Position numbers and translations under genes: made by a program
Assembly: GCA_007135295.1 (NCBI GenBank)
Contig: SLJD01000044.1
Coordinates: forward strand, 1-7,619
Direction of reading: 5' to 3'
Origin: Phycisphaerales bacterium
Lineage (GTDB): Bacteria; Planctomycetota; Phycisphaerae; Phycisphaerales; SM1A02
Length of the DNA stretch: 7,619 bases
Notes under the pieces: model-generated
Told to the model about the DNA's origin: nothing
What the model saw: the letters and a program-made list of their open reading frames with translations, nothing else
The model's database searches: none
Shown here: in pieces, positions 1 through 7,497 of the stretch
How the letters are laid out: each line of letters begins with the position of its first letter
How positions within the stretch are numbered: position 1 is the first letter of the stretch

Positions 1-294
1 CCCCAGTTCTGGAACGTGCTCAAAGGGGAGATGAGCGTGGTGGGCCCCCGGCCGAGCCCGGACAATGAGAACCAGTTCTGTCCGGCATGGCGGGAGACGC
101 GGTTGAGCGTTCGTCCGGGGATTACAGGGCTGTGGCAGCTCAAGCGGACCCGGGCGGCCGGGCAGGACTTCCAGGAATGGATCCGCTACGACATTGAGTA
201 CGTGCATCAATCCAGCTTCTGGTTCGACATGAAGATCTGTGCAGAGACAGCATTCATGCTGCTCTTCGGAAGGAAAGATCATGACTCGAAGTAG
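1..294 (+). CDS. Polyprenyl-phosphate sugar-1-phosphate transferase, C-terminal part (5' truncated)
   Basis: This is the end of a bacterial sugar transferase (the WcaJ/EpsL/PglC-like phosphoglycosyl transferase superfamily), which moves a sugar-1-phosphate from a nucleotide sugar to polyprenyl phosphate at the cytoplasmic membrane and so starts repeat-unit synthesis. The reading frame is open from base 1 (PQFWN...), so the true start lies upstream, and only 97 residues are present. Family hallmarks seen are PQFWNVLKGEMSVVGPRP (residues 1-18 of the fragment), SVRPGITGLWQL and, near the end, the YDIEYVHQSSFWFDMKI block, which matches the usual D-x-x-Y-...-S-x-x-x-D-x-K-I ending. The stretch PSPDNENQFCPAWRETR is a variant I associate with sugar transferases of exosortase-type EPS loci; that is memory, not a search. 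The acceptor sugar cannot be told. The stop codon lies inside the next gene, which suggests translational coupling. Confidence 0.93.
   Translation, partial: PQFWNVLKGEMSVVGPRPSPDNENQFCPAWRETRLSVRPGITGLWQLKRTRAAGQDFQEWIRYDIEYVHQSSFWFDMKICAETAFMLLFGRKDHDSK
268..277 (+). promoter_or_regulatory. Ribosome binding site for the TPR gene
   Basis: The purine-rich stretch GGAAGGAAAG has an AAGGA core at 270-274, six bases before the ATG at 281. It decides the start of the TPR protein. The in-frame GTG at 239 would add 14 residues, but it has no comparable site and would put extra residues before the basic, membrane-anchoring N terminus. The site lies inside the end of the sugar transferase gene, so ribosomes finishing that gene could restart here. 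Confidence 0.8.
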
Positions 295-3200
295 TCGCGC
301 CAGGCGACGACGCATCATCGCCGCAATCGTTCTGGTCGTTCTTGTAGCCGGCGCCGGGGCGACCTATCTCGGGCTTTCCATGATGCGGGGACAGCGTATC
401 GAGCAGGCCCGCGTCGAGGGCATGGCTTACTACAACCAGGGCGACTATGAAGCCGCCATTCCCAAGCTGAGCCGATACGTCGGAGAAAACCAGGACGATC
501 TTGAGGCGCTGATCGCGTTCGCAAACGCCCGGAGGCAGGTGCCGGAGGACGGCAACGATCACCTCGCGCACGCGATGACGCTGTACGGTGCTGTTCTCAC
601 GCTCGACCCGAACAACGTCGAGGCGATGAAGCATCAGCTCATGATCTATGAGCGGCTCGGCCGCCGTCTGGAGTGGATGGACCTCGCCGACCGGATTCTG
701 GAGCATGAGCCGGAAAACTTTGAGGCGATCCGTCTCAAAGCAATGGGCCACTTCCTCCAGGATGAGTTTGATCAGGCGCTGGAACTGTCGGATCGGCTGA
801 TTGAAATGCGGCCCGATGAAATGACGTGGCGTGTCTTTCAGATCACCGCCCTCCAGCGCAGTGATGAGCCGATTGACAGCATTCTTGATCTGTGTGAGTC
901 GTGGCGGGCGGAGCACGACGGAGACGGCCGGTATGAGATGCTCATGGCGGAGATGCTGCTTTCCGTCGGCCGTGGGGCCGCGGCCGAGGAGATGATCCGG
1001 CAGGGGGCCGAGCGGGGGGCTGATGAACGCCAGGTCCTCCAGCAGATGGTCTCCATGCTCGACATGATTGACCTCGCGGATGAAGCCGACGAGTTGATCG
1101 CTGAAACCCGGCGGCGGTTTCCGGATGAGCAGTGGACCTTCGAGGCAGCGGTTCGTCGGCACTGGCAGGCAGGCGACGTGGCGCAGGCCCGCGAGGAACT
1201 TAAGCTCGCCGAGGATCAGCTCGGCGAGTTTGATTCCGACCTCATGCGATGGCAGACGCTGATACTCGTGTTGGCCGGCCAGCGTGATGAGGCTCGCCAG
1301 GTGCTCGGCGAGTTGAGGGACCAGGCCGATGCGATTGAAGACGAGGATCGGGACACGGTTCTCGCCTGGGTCGGAGCCATCGAGGCGCGACTGGAGTACG
1401 GCACTCAGAACTGGCGTGAGATGATCGAGGCCTACCGTACAGCGATCGGTCTGGCGCCCCGAGACGCGGTTCTGCACTATCTCATGGGCGAGGCTTACAT
1501 GCAGGTCGGGGAGTACGCGATGGCCGTCTCCTCGCTGTCACGCGCGCATCAGTCCGACCCGAACTGGGTGGCTGCGCGGCTGGCATACGCCGAGGCCCTG
1601 CTCATGGTCGGTAATGGGGAGCGGGCAACGGGAATCGTTTACGACCTGATTCAACGACTCGATGAACCAGGACTGGGTCTTTACAAGCTGTTTGCGCGGA
1701 GCTGGCTCGCTTCAGGCCGTCCGACCGACCGGTTCGGCCTTTACCACGCGGAAACCGAGCAGGCGGTCGGACTGGTCGATCTCCTGGACTGGATCGTCGA
1801 ACGGGTTCCGCAGGATTCGGAATTTCAGGAACTGCTGGTTCGGGCGGCAGTGCAGTACAACCGTCCGGAGGTCGCGACGCGCACGATTGAGAACCTGCTT
1901 GAAGACGACGAAGCGGATGTGGCACTGCTCCTGTCACTCGTCCCGATTAGCCACCAGGCTGATCTGGGTTATCACCATGCGCTGCTCGAACATGCCGAGT
2001 CGATCGATGGGCTGACGCTGCCGGTCGCTGATACGAAAGCGCGGTTGCTGCACAGCGAGGGCAGATCGGACGAGGGGCTGCAGGTTGTTCAAACGGCTCT
2101 GGAAGCCAATGAGGCAGCGGAAGACAATCAGCTTCTCCGCCAGCGCATGAAAACCAGCTATCTGCTGCTGATCGACCATGAAGACAAGATCGATGCACTC
2201 CATGAACTGCTGGAGGTCGACGACGAACTCGGCACTGCGGCGGATTATGTCGTTTCGCGGCAGGAATCGTGGCAGGACCGCGATCTGATCGATCGTGCAA
2301 TCGAGCGCCTGGCGGAAGTATCCGGGGAACAGGCGAACCGGGTCAATCTTGCCCGGGCTGAATACACGCTCCGTTATGAGTCGGACAGCGAGTCCAGATT
2401 AGCCGAAGCGCAGGTACTCGTGAATTCCGTCCTGCATCGGACGCCGAATTCACTCGATGCCAGGCAACTCATGGCGCGTCTGTATCTGGCCGGGCCATCG
2501 CCGGATCTTGACAACGCGGTCCGGGAGATGCAACGAGCCCTTGCCGATCACCCCGGCGAGCCGATGCTCTATGTCCGGCTGATACGAATGCTTCAGCAGC
2601 GGGGCAGTTATGAGATGGCGGATGAATACCTCACCCGTCTGGCCCGGCTGAATGTCACGAACCCGGAGATTCGCCAACAGGAGATTCAACTGCTCGAAGC
2701 GCAGGGTGATCCCCAACGCGTTGTCGAACGAATGAGCCAGCTTGCTGGTGAAGCCGGGATCGACGATCCCGTGGCGATGATCTCCCGTTTGCACCGTGCC
2801 GGCCGTCATCAACAGGCGCTTGACGAACTCGAATCGTCCCTCGCGGCAGGCGATCCGGATGCCTCACTGGTGCAGGCCGGCATCAACATCTACCTTGATC
2901 TTGGCGTGCCGCATGAAGCACGTCGCCTGCTCGAAGAGCATCGGCATTCGCTTGAACCTCGTCCGCGATACCTGTTGACCGGCGACTTCAATCGCCAGAT
3001 CGGCGAAGCGGATGCGGCCTACGAGGCGTATCAGCAAGCTCTTGATCTGGCCCCGGAAGATCCTGTGGTGCTCAGCCGGCTGGCCAACTTCTATCTTTCA
3101 ACCGGCGACGTCGAGCAGGCCTTTGAGCAGGCGGTGCACGGGCTGAGCACCTCACCGGATCACGCATCGTTGCAGCAGATTCTGGTGAACGCCAGTTTCT

Positions 3201-4522
3201 CGCTGGACTCGCAGGCCCGGCAGGATGCTGTGCAGATCCTCACCGATGCCGGTCACGGGAACTCGGCCCTGGTGCAGACCATTGAACTGTTTGACGGGGT
3301 CCGACGCCGAAACGGCGAGCTGGCACCGACCTCGAATGAGCTTGATGATTCCCGGCGGCTAACGGTCAGGCATCCCGGCTTTCTTCCGGGGTGGCGTCTG
3401 GCGATCATGCTTCATCTGCAGGCGGACCGCCGGAACGACGCCATCCAACTGGCAACTCGTGCAACCACCCGGCTGCCGGGGCACGCGGAGCCGGCTGAAC
3501 TGGCGACGCAGATGCTTCTGGAAGCAGGGCGGCTTGAAGATGCGCTTGATATGGCCCGGACGTGGCGGCGACGGTCACTGGACCGCCCGCTCGAGCCGGA
3601 TCTTTTCATTGCCTCGATTGAACTGGCGCTCGACCGCCCGGCCCGGGCTGCGGAACGCCTGGAACAGTACGGCCCCCGTCTCATCGAGGAGCGATCACAG
3701 TACAGCCAGCGCCCGAGGATCTGGCTTGAGGCGCTGCTGCGTACCGGCGATGTCGAGGCCGCGTTCGAACACTTCAAGCCGCTCTTCGATGAGCGGGACG
3801 GTCATTGGCGGGAGGCATGGCTTCGGATTGCAGAGAGATCTTCAACCCATGGCGATGACGCCATGGAGGCGGTCGAAGACATCTTCAGTGATTCCGCCGA
3901 GTCGCTCCTGTCGCTTGCGTCGACCCGGTTGCGGTATGGTCGGCGTTTCGATTCGGAATCGTCGCTGTCCCGATCAATGGAACTGGCAGAAAAAGCCATC
4001 GAACTGGACGGCTCCCAGGCCGTTTCTTCCCTCATGCTTCGCGCTCAGGCCCGGGAGTACCTGCAGGATATCGATGAGGCGATCACCCTGTATCGCGAAG
4101 TGCTTTCGATCGAGCCGGATCAAATCGTTGCCATGAACAATCTTGCGGTCATGCTGATGATGGGCGAGCAGGACTGCCAGGAGGCCTACGATCTCGCATC
4201 CAGCGCCCATGACGCCGAGCCGGACGTTCCGGAAATCATGGACACGCTTGCCCAGGCCAAGCTCTGCCTTGGCGAAGCCGGGGAAGCGGAGCGGCTTGCC
4301 CGGAAAGCGATTGAACATCGCGACGATGTCGCAGAGTTTCACATCACTCTCGGCATTGCCAAAGCCATGCAGGAGAAGTGGGATGAAGCTGCTTCCACAA
4401 TGCACCGGCTCGATGAACTTGTCGATGACGTCAGCGAACTCACCCCGTACGTGAGACAGCGTCTGCAGGATCTTCGCGCCCAGGTGGAACAGCGCGAAGC
4501 AGTCCTCTCCGGTCGTCGGTAA
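281..4522 (+). CDS. Giant membrane-anchored TPR-repeat protein of the glycan operon
   Basis: A 1413-residue protein. The N terminus is strongly basic (RSSRARRRR, residues 3-11) and is followed by one hydrophobic segment at about 12-32, so it is a signal anchor or uncleaved signal sequence with the bulk of the protein outside the cytoplasm. There is no lipobox cysteine. The rest looks like tandem TPR-type helix pairs of uneven quality. The clearest are at about 44-77 (GMAYYNQGDYEAAI), 398-455 (LMGEAYMQVGEYAMAV), 723-850, 895-965 (AYEAYQQALDLAPEDP) and 1245-1395 (EAITLYREVLSIEPDQ, then MNNLAVML). No catalytic domain is recognisable. By position and architecture it resembles the PEP-CTERM-system TPR lipoprotein (PrsT-like), which is about 900 residues and lipidated, so this one is longer and anchored differently. 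A scaffolding role in polysaccharide assembly or export is inferred. It overlaps the sugar transferase gene by 14 bases and ends 28 bases before rfbA. The gene is sure; the function is not. Confidence 0.9.
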   Translation: MTRSSRARRRRIIAAIVLVVLVAGAGATYLGLSMMRGQRIEQARVEGMAYYNQGDYEAAIPKLSRYVGENQDDLEALIAFANARRQVPEDGNDHLAHAMTLYGAVLTLDPNNVEAMKHQLMIYERLGRRLEWMDLADRILEHEPENFEAIRLKAMGHFLQDEFDQALELSDRLIEMRPDEMTWRVFQITALQRSDEPIDSILDLCESWRAEHDGDGRYEMLMAEMLLSVGRGAAAEEMIRQGAERGADERQVLQQMVSMLDMIDLADEADELIAETRRRFPDEQWTFEAAVRRHWQAGDVAQAREELKLAEDQLGEFDSDLMRWQTLILVLAGQRDEARQVLGELRDQADAIEDEDRDTVLAWVGAIEARLEYGTQNWREMIEAYRTAIGLAPRDAVLHYLMGEAYMQVGEYAMAVSSLSRAHQSDPNWVAARLAYAEALLMVGNGERATGIVYDLIQRLDEPGLGLYKLFARSWLASGRPTDRFGLYHAETEQAVGLVDLLDWIVERVPQDSEFQELLVRAAVQYNRPEVATRTIENLLEDDEADVALLLSLVPISHQADLGYHHALLEHAESIDGLTLPVADTKARLLHSEGRSDEGLQVVQTALEANEAAEDNQLLRQRMKTSYLLLIDHEDKIDALHELLEVDDELGTAADYVVSRQESWQDRDLIDRAIERLAEVSGEQANRVNLARAEYTLRYESDSESRLAEAQVLVNSVLHRTPNSLDARQLMARLYLAGPSPDLDNAVREMQRALADHPGEPMLYVRLIRMLQQRGSYEMADEYLTRLARLNVTNPEIRQQEIQLLEAQGDPQRVVERMSQLAGEAGIDDPVAMISRLHRAGRHQQALDELESSLAAGDPDASLVQAGINIYLDLGVPHEARRLLEEHRHSLEPRPRYLLTGDFNRQIGEADAAYEAYQQALDLAPEDPVVLSRLANFYLSTGDVEQAFEQAVHGLSTSPDHASLQQILVNASFSLDSQARQDAVQILTDAGHGNSALVQTIELFDGVRRRNGELAPTSNELDDSRRLTVRHPGFLPGWRLAIMLHLQADRRNDAIQLATRATTRLPGHAEPAELATQMLLEAGRLEDALDMARTWRRRSLDRPLEPDLFIASIELALDRPARAAERLEQYGPRLIEERSQYSQRPRIWLEALLRTGDVEAAFEHFKPLFDERDGHWREAWLRIAERSSTHGDDAMEAVEDIFSDSAESLLSLASTRLRYGRRFDSESSLSRSMELAEKAIELDGSQAVSSLMLRAQAREYLQDIDEAITLYREVLSIEPDQIVAMNNLAVMLMMGEQDCQEAYDLASSAHDAEPDVPEIMDTLAQAKLCLGEAGEAERLARKAIEHRDDVAEFHITLGIAKAMQEKWDEAASTMHRLDELVDDVSELTPYVRQRLQDLRAQVEQREAVLSGRR

Positions 4523-4550
4523 ACACCTCCGCATCGAAAGGTCTGGACAG

Positions 4551-5336
4551 ATGAAGGGCGTCATCCTTGCCGGCGGTCTCGGAACCCGATTGCACCCCTT
4601 GACTCGGGTGACCAACAAGCACCTGCTTCCGGTGTATGACCGCCCGATGATTCATTACCCGATTCAGTGCCTGCTCAATGCCGGAATTGATGAGATTCTC
4701 ATCGTGACCGGTGGTGAGCATGCCGGTGACTTTCTGAAGTTGCTCGGCAACGGAAAGCACCTTGGCGTCAAAGAGCTTCAGTACACCTACCAGGAAGGGG
4801 AAGGGGGAATCGCCGACGCGCTGAAGCTCGCCGAGGATTTTGCGGAGGATGGCAAAATCTGTGTTGTGCTGGGGGACAACATTATCGAAGGGAACATCCG
4901 CCGTGCCGTAGCGGACTTCTTCGCTCAGCCGTCGGGGGCAAAGCTTCTTCTGAAGGAAGTCCCCGACCCGCAGCGGTTCGGCGTACCACGTCTTGACGGG
5001 GGGCACATCGCAGAGATTCTTGAGAAACCGGCGGATCCGCCAACCAGTCTCGCGGTAACCGGGATCTATCTCTACGACCGCGACGTGTTCAGCATTGCGG
5101 AGACGTTAAAGCCAAGTGACCGTGGGGAACTTGAAATCACCGACGTGAACAACGCGTACATCGAGCGTGGCGACCTGACCTACGACGTGCTTCAGGGATG
5201 GTGGACGGACGCCGGCACGGTGGAAAGTCTCTACCGGGCCACGCGGCTTGTCGCGGAAGGTGGAGCGAATAAGGCTGATGTCGGCATGCAGTCATCGGCC
5301 GGCGGTGAGAACACCGATGCGGCGGCCTCTGCGTGA
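4551..5336 (+). CDS. rfbA: Glucose-1-phosphate thymidylyltransferase, short form
   Basis: Makes dTDP-glucose and pyrophosphate from dTTP and glucose-1-phosphate in the cytoplasm, the first step to dTDP-rhamnose and other dTDP-6-deoxysugars. The 261 residues show the nucleotidyltransferase signature GGLGTRLHPLT at 8-18, the conserved lysine K23, the base-binding Q81 and G86 region (YQEGEGGIADAL), the metal site LGDN at 107-110 (D109), EKP at 158-160, VTGIYLYD at 169-176, RGELEITDVN at 191-200 and the second metal aspartate D220 in WWTDAGT. Classical RmlA is about 290 residues. This protein lacks the extended C-terminal helices that form the allosteric dTDP-sugar site, and ends in a low-complexity Ala/Gly/Ser tail from about residue 236. 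Those features fit the short RmlA subgroup, so feedback control may differ. The ATG has GAAAGG at 4536-4541 upstream. A UTP-using or other sugar-1-phosphate enzyme of the same fold is less likely, given rfbD and rfbB next door. Confidence 0.92.
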   Translation: MKGVILAGGLGTRLHPLTRVTNKHLLPVYDRPMIHYPIQCLLNAGIDEILIVTGGEHAGDFLKLLGNGKHLGVKELQYTYQEGEGGIADALKLAEDFAEDGKICVVLGDNIIEGNIRRAVADFFAQPSGAKLLLKEVPDPQRFGVPRLDGGHIAEILEKPADPPTSLAVTGIYLYDRDVFSIAETLKPSDRGELEITDVNNAYIERGDLTYDVLQGWWTDAGTVESLYRATRLVAEGGANKADVGMQSSAGGENTDAAASA

Positions 5337-5405
5337 TTTGCATGACCTTCGTTCCCGGCCCGTCATTCCGGCCACATCAGTCCCTTGTCTGAACCCGTAT
5401 CGCAC

Positions 5406-6317
5406 ATGACCCTCGCCGTCGCCGGCTCGAACGGCATGCTCGGCCGAGAAGTGGTGGAGGCGGCCTCCGCCGCTGGCTGTACCGTTGTGCCACTGGGCGG
5501 TCGGGCCGAATGTGACATCACCGATCGACATGAAGTCTACAGCCGTCTGCAATCCGTTCAGCCGGATGTTCTGGTGAATGCCGCGGCCATGACTGACGTT
5601 GATGGAGCCGAGGAGCAATACGAGGTCGCGGAGCAACTCAACGGCCACGGGCCGGGTGTGTTGGCTGAAATATGCCGCAAAATCAATTGCACGTTGATCC
5701 ACTTCTCTACGGATTATGTCTTTGATGGTGCCGGCACGAAGCCGTACCGTACGAATGATCCTGTGGATCCCGTGAATGCCTACGGCCGGAGCAAGCTGGC
5801 CGGTGAGCGAGCGATTGCCGCCACGGGTGGCCGCTATGCGGTGGTCCGAACGAGTTGGCTTGTTGCGCCGCACGGGTCGAATTTTCTTCGCACGATTCTT
5901 CGACTGGCTGCTGAGCGGGAGTCGATTCAGGTTGTCAATGACCAGGTTGGCCGCCCCACGGTGTGCCGCGATCTCGCGCAGATGTCGGTACGCTTGTCGC
6001 AGCGCATTGCCGTCGACAGCCAATGGTCCGGCCGGATCCTCCACGCCGCCAATGACGGGCACTGTTCCTGGTACGAATTGGCGGAATGTATTGTTGACAC
6101 AGCCGGTCTGGACTGCGTTGTCAAGCCGTGTGGGTCGGATGCATTTCCAAGGCCGGCCCGCCGGCCTGCATACAGCGTTCTTGACATCACTGAACTCGCT
6201 GACCTGATAGGATCGCCGCAACACTGGAGGCCGGCTGTCGAGCAGACTGTCCGTGCTGCGTTGGCAGCCCAGACACCGCAGGCGACGACTCAACCGACCA
6301 GGGAAACCCGTTCATGA
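5406..6317 (+). CDS. rfbD: dTDP-4-dehydrorhamnose reductase family protein
   Basis: A short-chain dehydrogenase/reductase of the RmlD family, which uses NAD(P)H to reduce the C4 keto group of dTDP-4-dehydrorhamnose to give dTDP-L-rhamnose. Taking the ATG at 5406, the 303 residues begin directly with the Rossmann strand and glycine motif GSNGMLG (7-13). They continue with DITD (37-40), NAAAMTDVDGAEE (58-70), the catalytic STDYVFDG (101-108), YGRSK with Y126 and K130, VVRTSWLV (146-153), the substrate-region motif NDQVGRPT (178-185), HAANDGHCSW (213-222) and RPAYSVLD (253-260). All are RmlD landmarks. A TTG at 5385 would add seven residues; neither start has a convincing ribosome binding site, and 5406 was chosen because it fits the family's usual N terminus. 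The gene lies 69 bases after rfbA and overlaps rfbB by four bases (ATGA). Without RfbC beside it, a related 4-ketoreductase activity on another dTDP sugar cannot be excluded. Confidence 0.9.
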   Translation: MTLAVAGSNGMLGREVVEAASAAGCTVVPLGGRAECDITDRHEVYSRLQSVQPDVLVNAAAMTDVDGAEEQYEVAEQLNGHGPGVLAEICRKINCTLIHFSTDYVFDGAGTKPYRTNDPVDPVNAYGRSKLAGERAIAATGGRYAVVRTSWLVAPHGSNFLRTILRLAAERESIQVVNDQVGRPTVCRDLAQMSVRLSQRIAVDSQWSGRILHAANDGHCSWYELAECIVDTAGLDCVVKPCGSDAFPRPARRPAYSVLDITELADLIGSPQHWRPAVEQTVRAALAAQTPQATTQPTRETRS

Positions 6318-7354
6318 CATCACCGTCTCAGCATCTTCTCGTAACCGGCGGGGCTGGCTTCATCGGCAGCAATTTCATTCGATTCGTCATGGAGCAACGC
6401 CCTGGTCTGCAGATTACGAATCTGGATGCGCTCACGTATGCGGGCAACCCGGCGAATCTCGCTGATATCGAAAGCGATGAGCGATACCAGTTTGTGCATG
6501 CGGATGTGCGTGATCGGGACGCGGTTTCAGATGTGCTGCGCAACTGTGATGCGGTGGTACACTTCGCAGCTGAAAGCCACGTCGATCGATCAATTCACGA
6601 CTCCGGCCCGTTTCTCTCGACGAATGTCATTGGAACGCAGGTCTTGCTGGACGCCTGCCGTGACGCCGGTAACATCAATCGGTTTGTTCAGGTCGGAACT
6701 GATGAAGTGTATGGGTCGTTGCCGCTTGACTGTCCGGATCTGGCCTTCACCGAATCGACGCCCGTTCAGCCGAACAGTCCATATGCCTCCTCCAAAGCAG
6801 CGGCTGATTTGCTGGCACTGTCCTACCACCACACCTTCGATATGCCGGTGATGGTGACACGCTGTTCAAATAACTTCGGTCCGTACCAGTATCCTGAAAA
6901 AGTGATTCCCCTGTTTGTAACGAACCTGCTGGACGGCAGAAAGGTGCCGCTGTACGGCGACGGCTTGAATGTGCGCGACTGGCTGCACGTTACCGACCAC
7001 TGCGAAGCTGTTCTTGCGGTACTGGAGAGCGGCCGGCCGGGCCAGGTCTACAACATTGGTGGAAACAACGAGCAAAGCAATCGTGAACTGACACACATGA
7101 TTCTCGAGCTCATGGGCTGCGGTCGGGACATGATCGAACAGGTTGCCGATCGGCCCGGCCATGATCGGCGATACGCCATTGACGCCAGGCGTATTCGTGA
7201 TGAACTGGGATGGTCGCCGTCGCGCAGTCAGTGGCCTGATGCCCTTGAGGAAACCATTCAGTGGTACCGAGAGAACGAAGACTGGTGGCGGCCGCTGAAA
7301 GCGAACGCCTTCAACGCCACCATGCTGACCTCGAAGAGCGGGGGCGATAGCTGA
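6314..7354 (+). CDS. rfbB: dTDP-glucose 4,6-dehydratase
   Basis: Converts dTDP-glucose to dTDP-4-keto-6-deoxyglucose with tightly bound NAD, the second step of the pathway. The 346 residues show the extended-SDR glycine motif TGGAGFIGSN (11-20), LDALTYAGN (38-45), the AAESHVDRSI block (85-94), the dehydratase triad sequence TDEVYG at 129-134 (T129, D130, E131), the catalytic Y157 and K161 in PYASSKA, the CSNNFGPYQYPEK block (184-196), RDWLHVTDHC (221-230), YNIGG (246-250) and RPGHDRRYAID (280-290). These motifs separate it from UDP-glucose epimerases, and its length is normal for the family. The start overlaps the rfbD stop in an ATGA, with AGGGA at 6300-6304 as ribosome binding site, so the two are probably translationally coupled. 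It is the last gene before the terminator. Confidence 0.96.
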   Translation: MTSPSQHLLVTGGAGFIGSNFIRFVMEQRPGLQITNLDALTYAGNPANLADIESDERYQFVHADVRDRDAVSDVLRNCDAVVHFAAESHVDRSIHDSGPFLSTNVIGTQVLLDACRDAGNINRFVQVGTDEVYGSLPLDCPDLAFTESTPVQPNSPYASSKAAADLLALSYHHTFDMPVMVTRCSNNFGPYQYPEKVIPLFVTNLLDGRKVPLYGDGLNVRDWLHVTDHCEAVLAVLESGRPGQVYNIGGNNEQSNRELTHMILELMGCGRDMIEQVADRPGHDRRYAIDARRIRDELGWSPSRSQWPDALEETIQWYRENEDWWRPLKANAFNATMLTSKSGGDS

Positions 7355-7362
7355 ATAGCTGA
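7347..7362 (+). repeat. Tandem octamer duplication across the rfbB stop codon
   Basis: ATAGCTGA occurs twice back to back, at 7347-7354 and 7355-7362. The first copy contains the rfbB stop codon (7352-7354). It looks like a small slippage duplication with no evident function, and could be chance. Confidence 0.45.
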
Positions 7363-7433
7363 AAAGCCGCGACCTGACAAGTGCTGTCACTGCGATTCGC
7401 GCCAGACGCTCTGACGATTGTTCGTTAATGAAT

Positions 7434-7471
7434 AAGGGACCGGCCTCAACAGGCCGGTCCCTTGTGTTTTT
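7434..7471 (+). terminator. Rho-independent terminator of the glycan operon
   Basis: A perfect 13-bp inverted repeat has arms AAGGGACCGGCCT (7434-7446) and AGGCCGGTCCCTT (7451-7463) around a CAAC loop. It is followed by GTGTTTTT, with the T run at 7467-7471. It lies 79 bases after the rfbB stop and closes the + strand transcription unit. Because the gene on the - strand converges on it, the same stem may also stop transcription from that side, although the sequence beyond it in that direction is only moderately T-rich. Confidence 0.93.
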
Positions 7472-7481
7472 GATTCTGTTG

Positions 7482-7497
7482 CCTGACTTGCGTCAGG
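7482..7497 (-). other. Small hairpin overlapping the stop of the PEP-CTERM-like gene
   Basis: CCTGAC (7482-7487) and GTCAGG (7492-7497) form a 6-bp perfect stem with a 4-base loop. The right arm includes the TGA stop of the - strand gene (7493-7495). No T run follows on the - strand, so it is not a canonical terminator by itself. It may be a 3'-end stabilising structure or chance. Confidence 0.3.

Noticed and set aside
239..280. GTG start at 239 for the TPR protein
   Set aside because: The ATG at 281 has a much better ribosome binding site and places the basic stretch and membrane helix at the N terminus, as expected for an anchor.
254..1477. Long open frame of 407 codons on the - strand opposite the TPR gene
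   Set aside because: It lies fully antisense to the TPR coding sequence, shows no recognisable domain, and is expected by chance in GC-rich coding DNA. The + strand frame has clear TPR and anchor features.
3847..3866. 8-bp perfect inverted repeat (CCATGGCG / CGCCATGG) inside the TPR gene
   Set aside because: It is within coding sequence, has no T tract and is short enough to be chance; no site family was recognised.
5357..5373. GGCC/GGCC hairpin between rfbA and rfbD
   Set aside because: Only four pairs with a nine-base loop and no T run; too weak for a terminator or attenuator.
6150..6167. GC-rich inverted repeat (AGGCCGG / CCGGCCT) inside rfbD
   Set aside because: It encodes the conserved RPxxSxLD region of RfbD with Pro, Ala and Arg codons; base composition explains it.
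5292..6293. 333-codon open frame on the - strand opposite rfbD
   Set aside because: rfbD on the + strand has the complete set of family motifs; the antisense translation has none and is a codon-bias shadow.
7375..7389. TGACA/TGTCA inverted repeat after rfbB
   Set aside because: Five base pairs with a five-base spacer, not near a promoter; not supportable as an operator.
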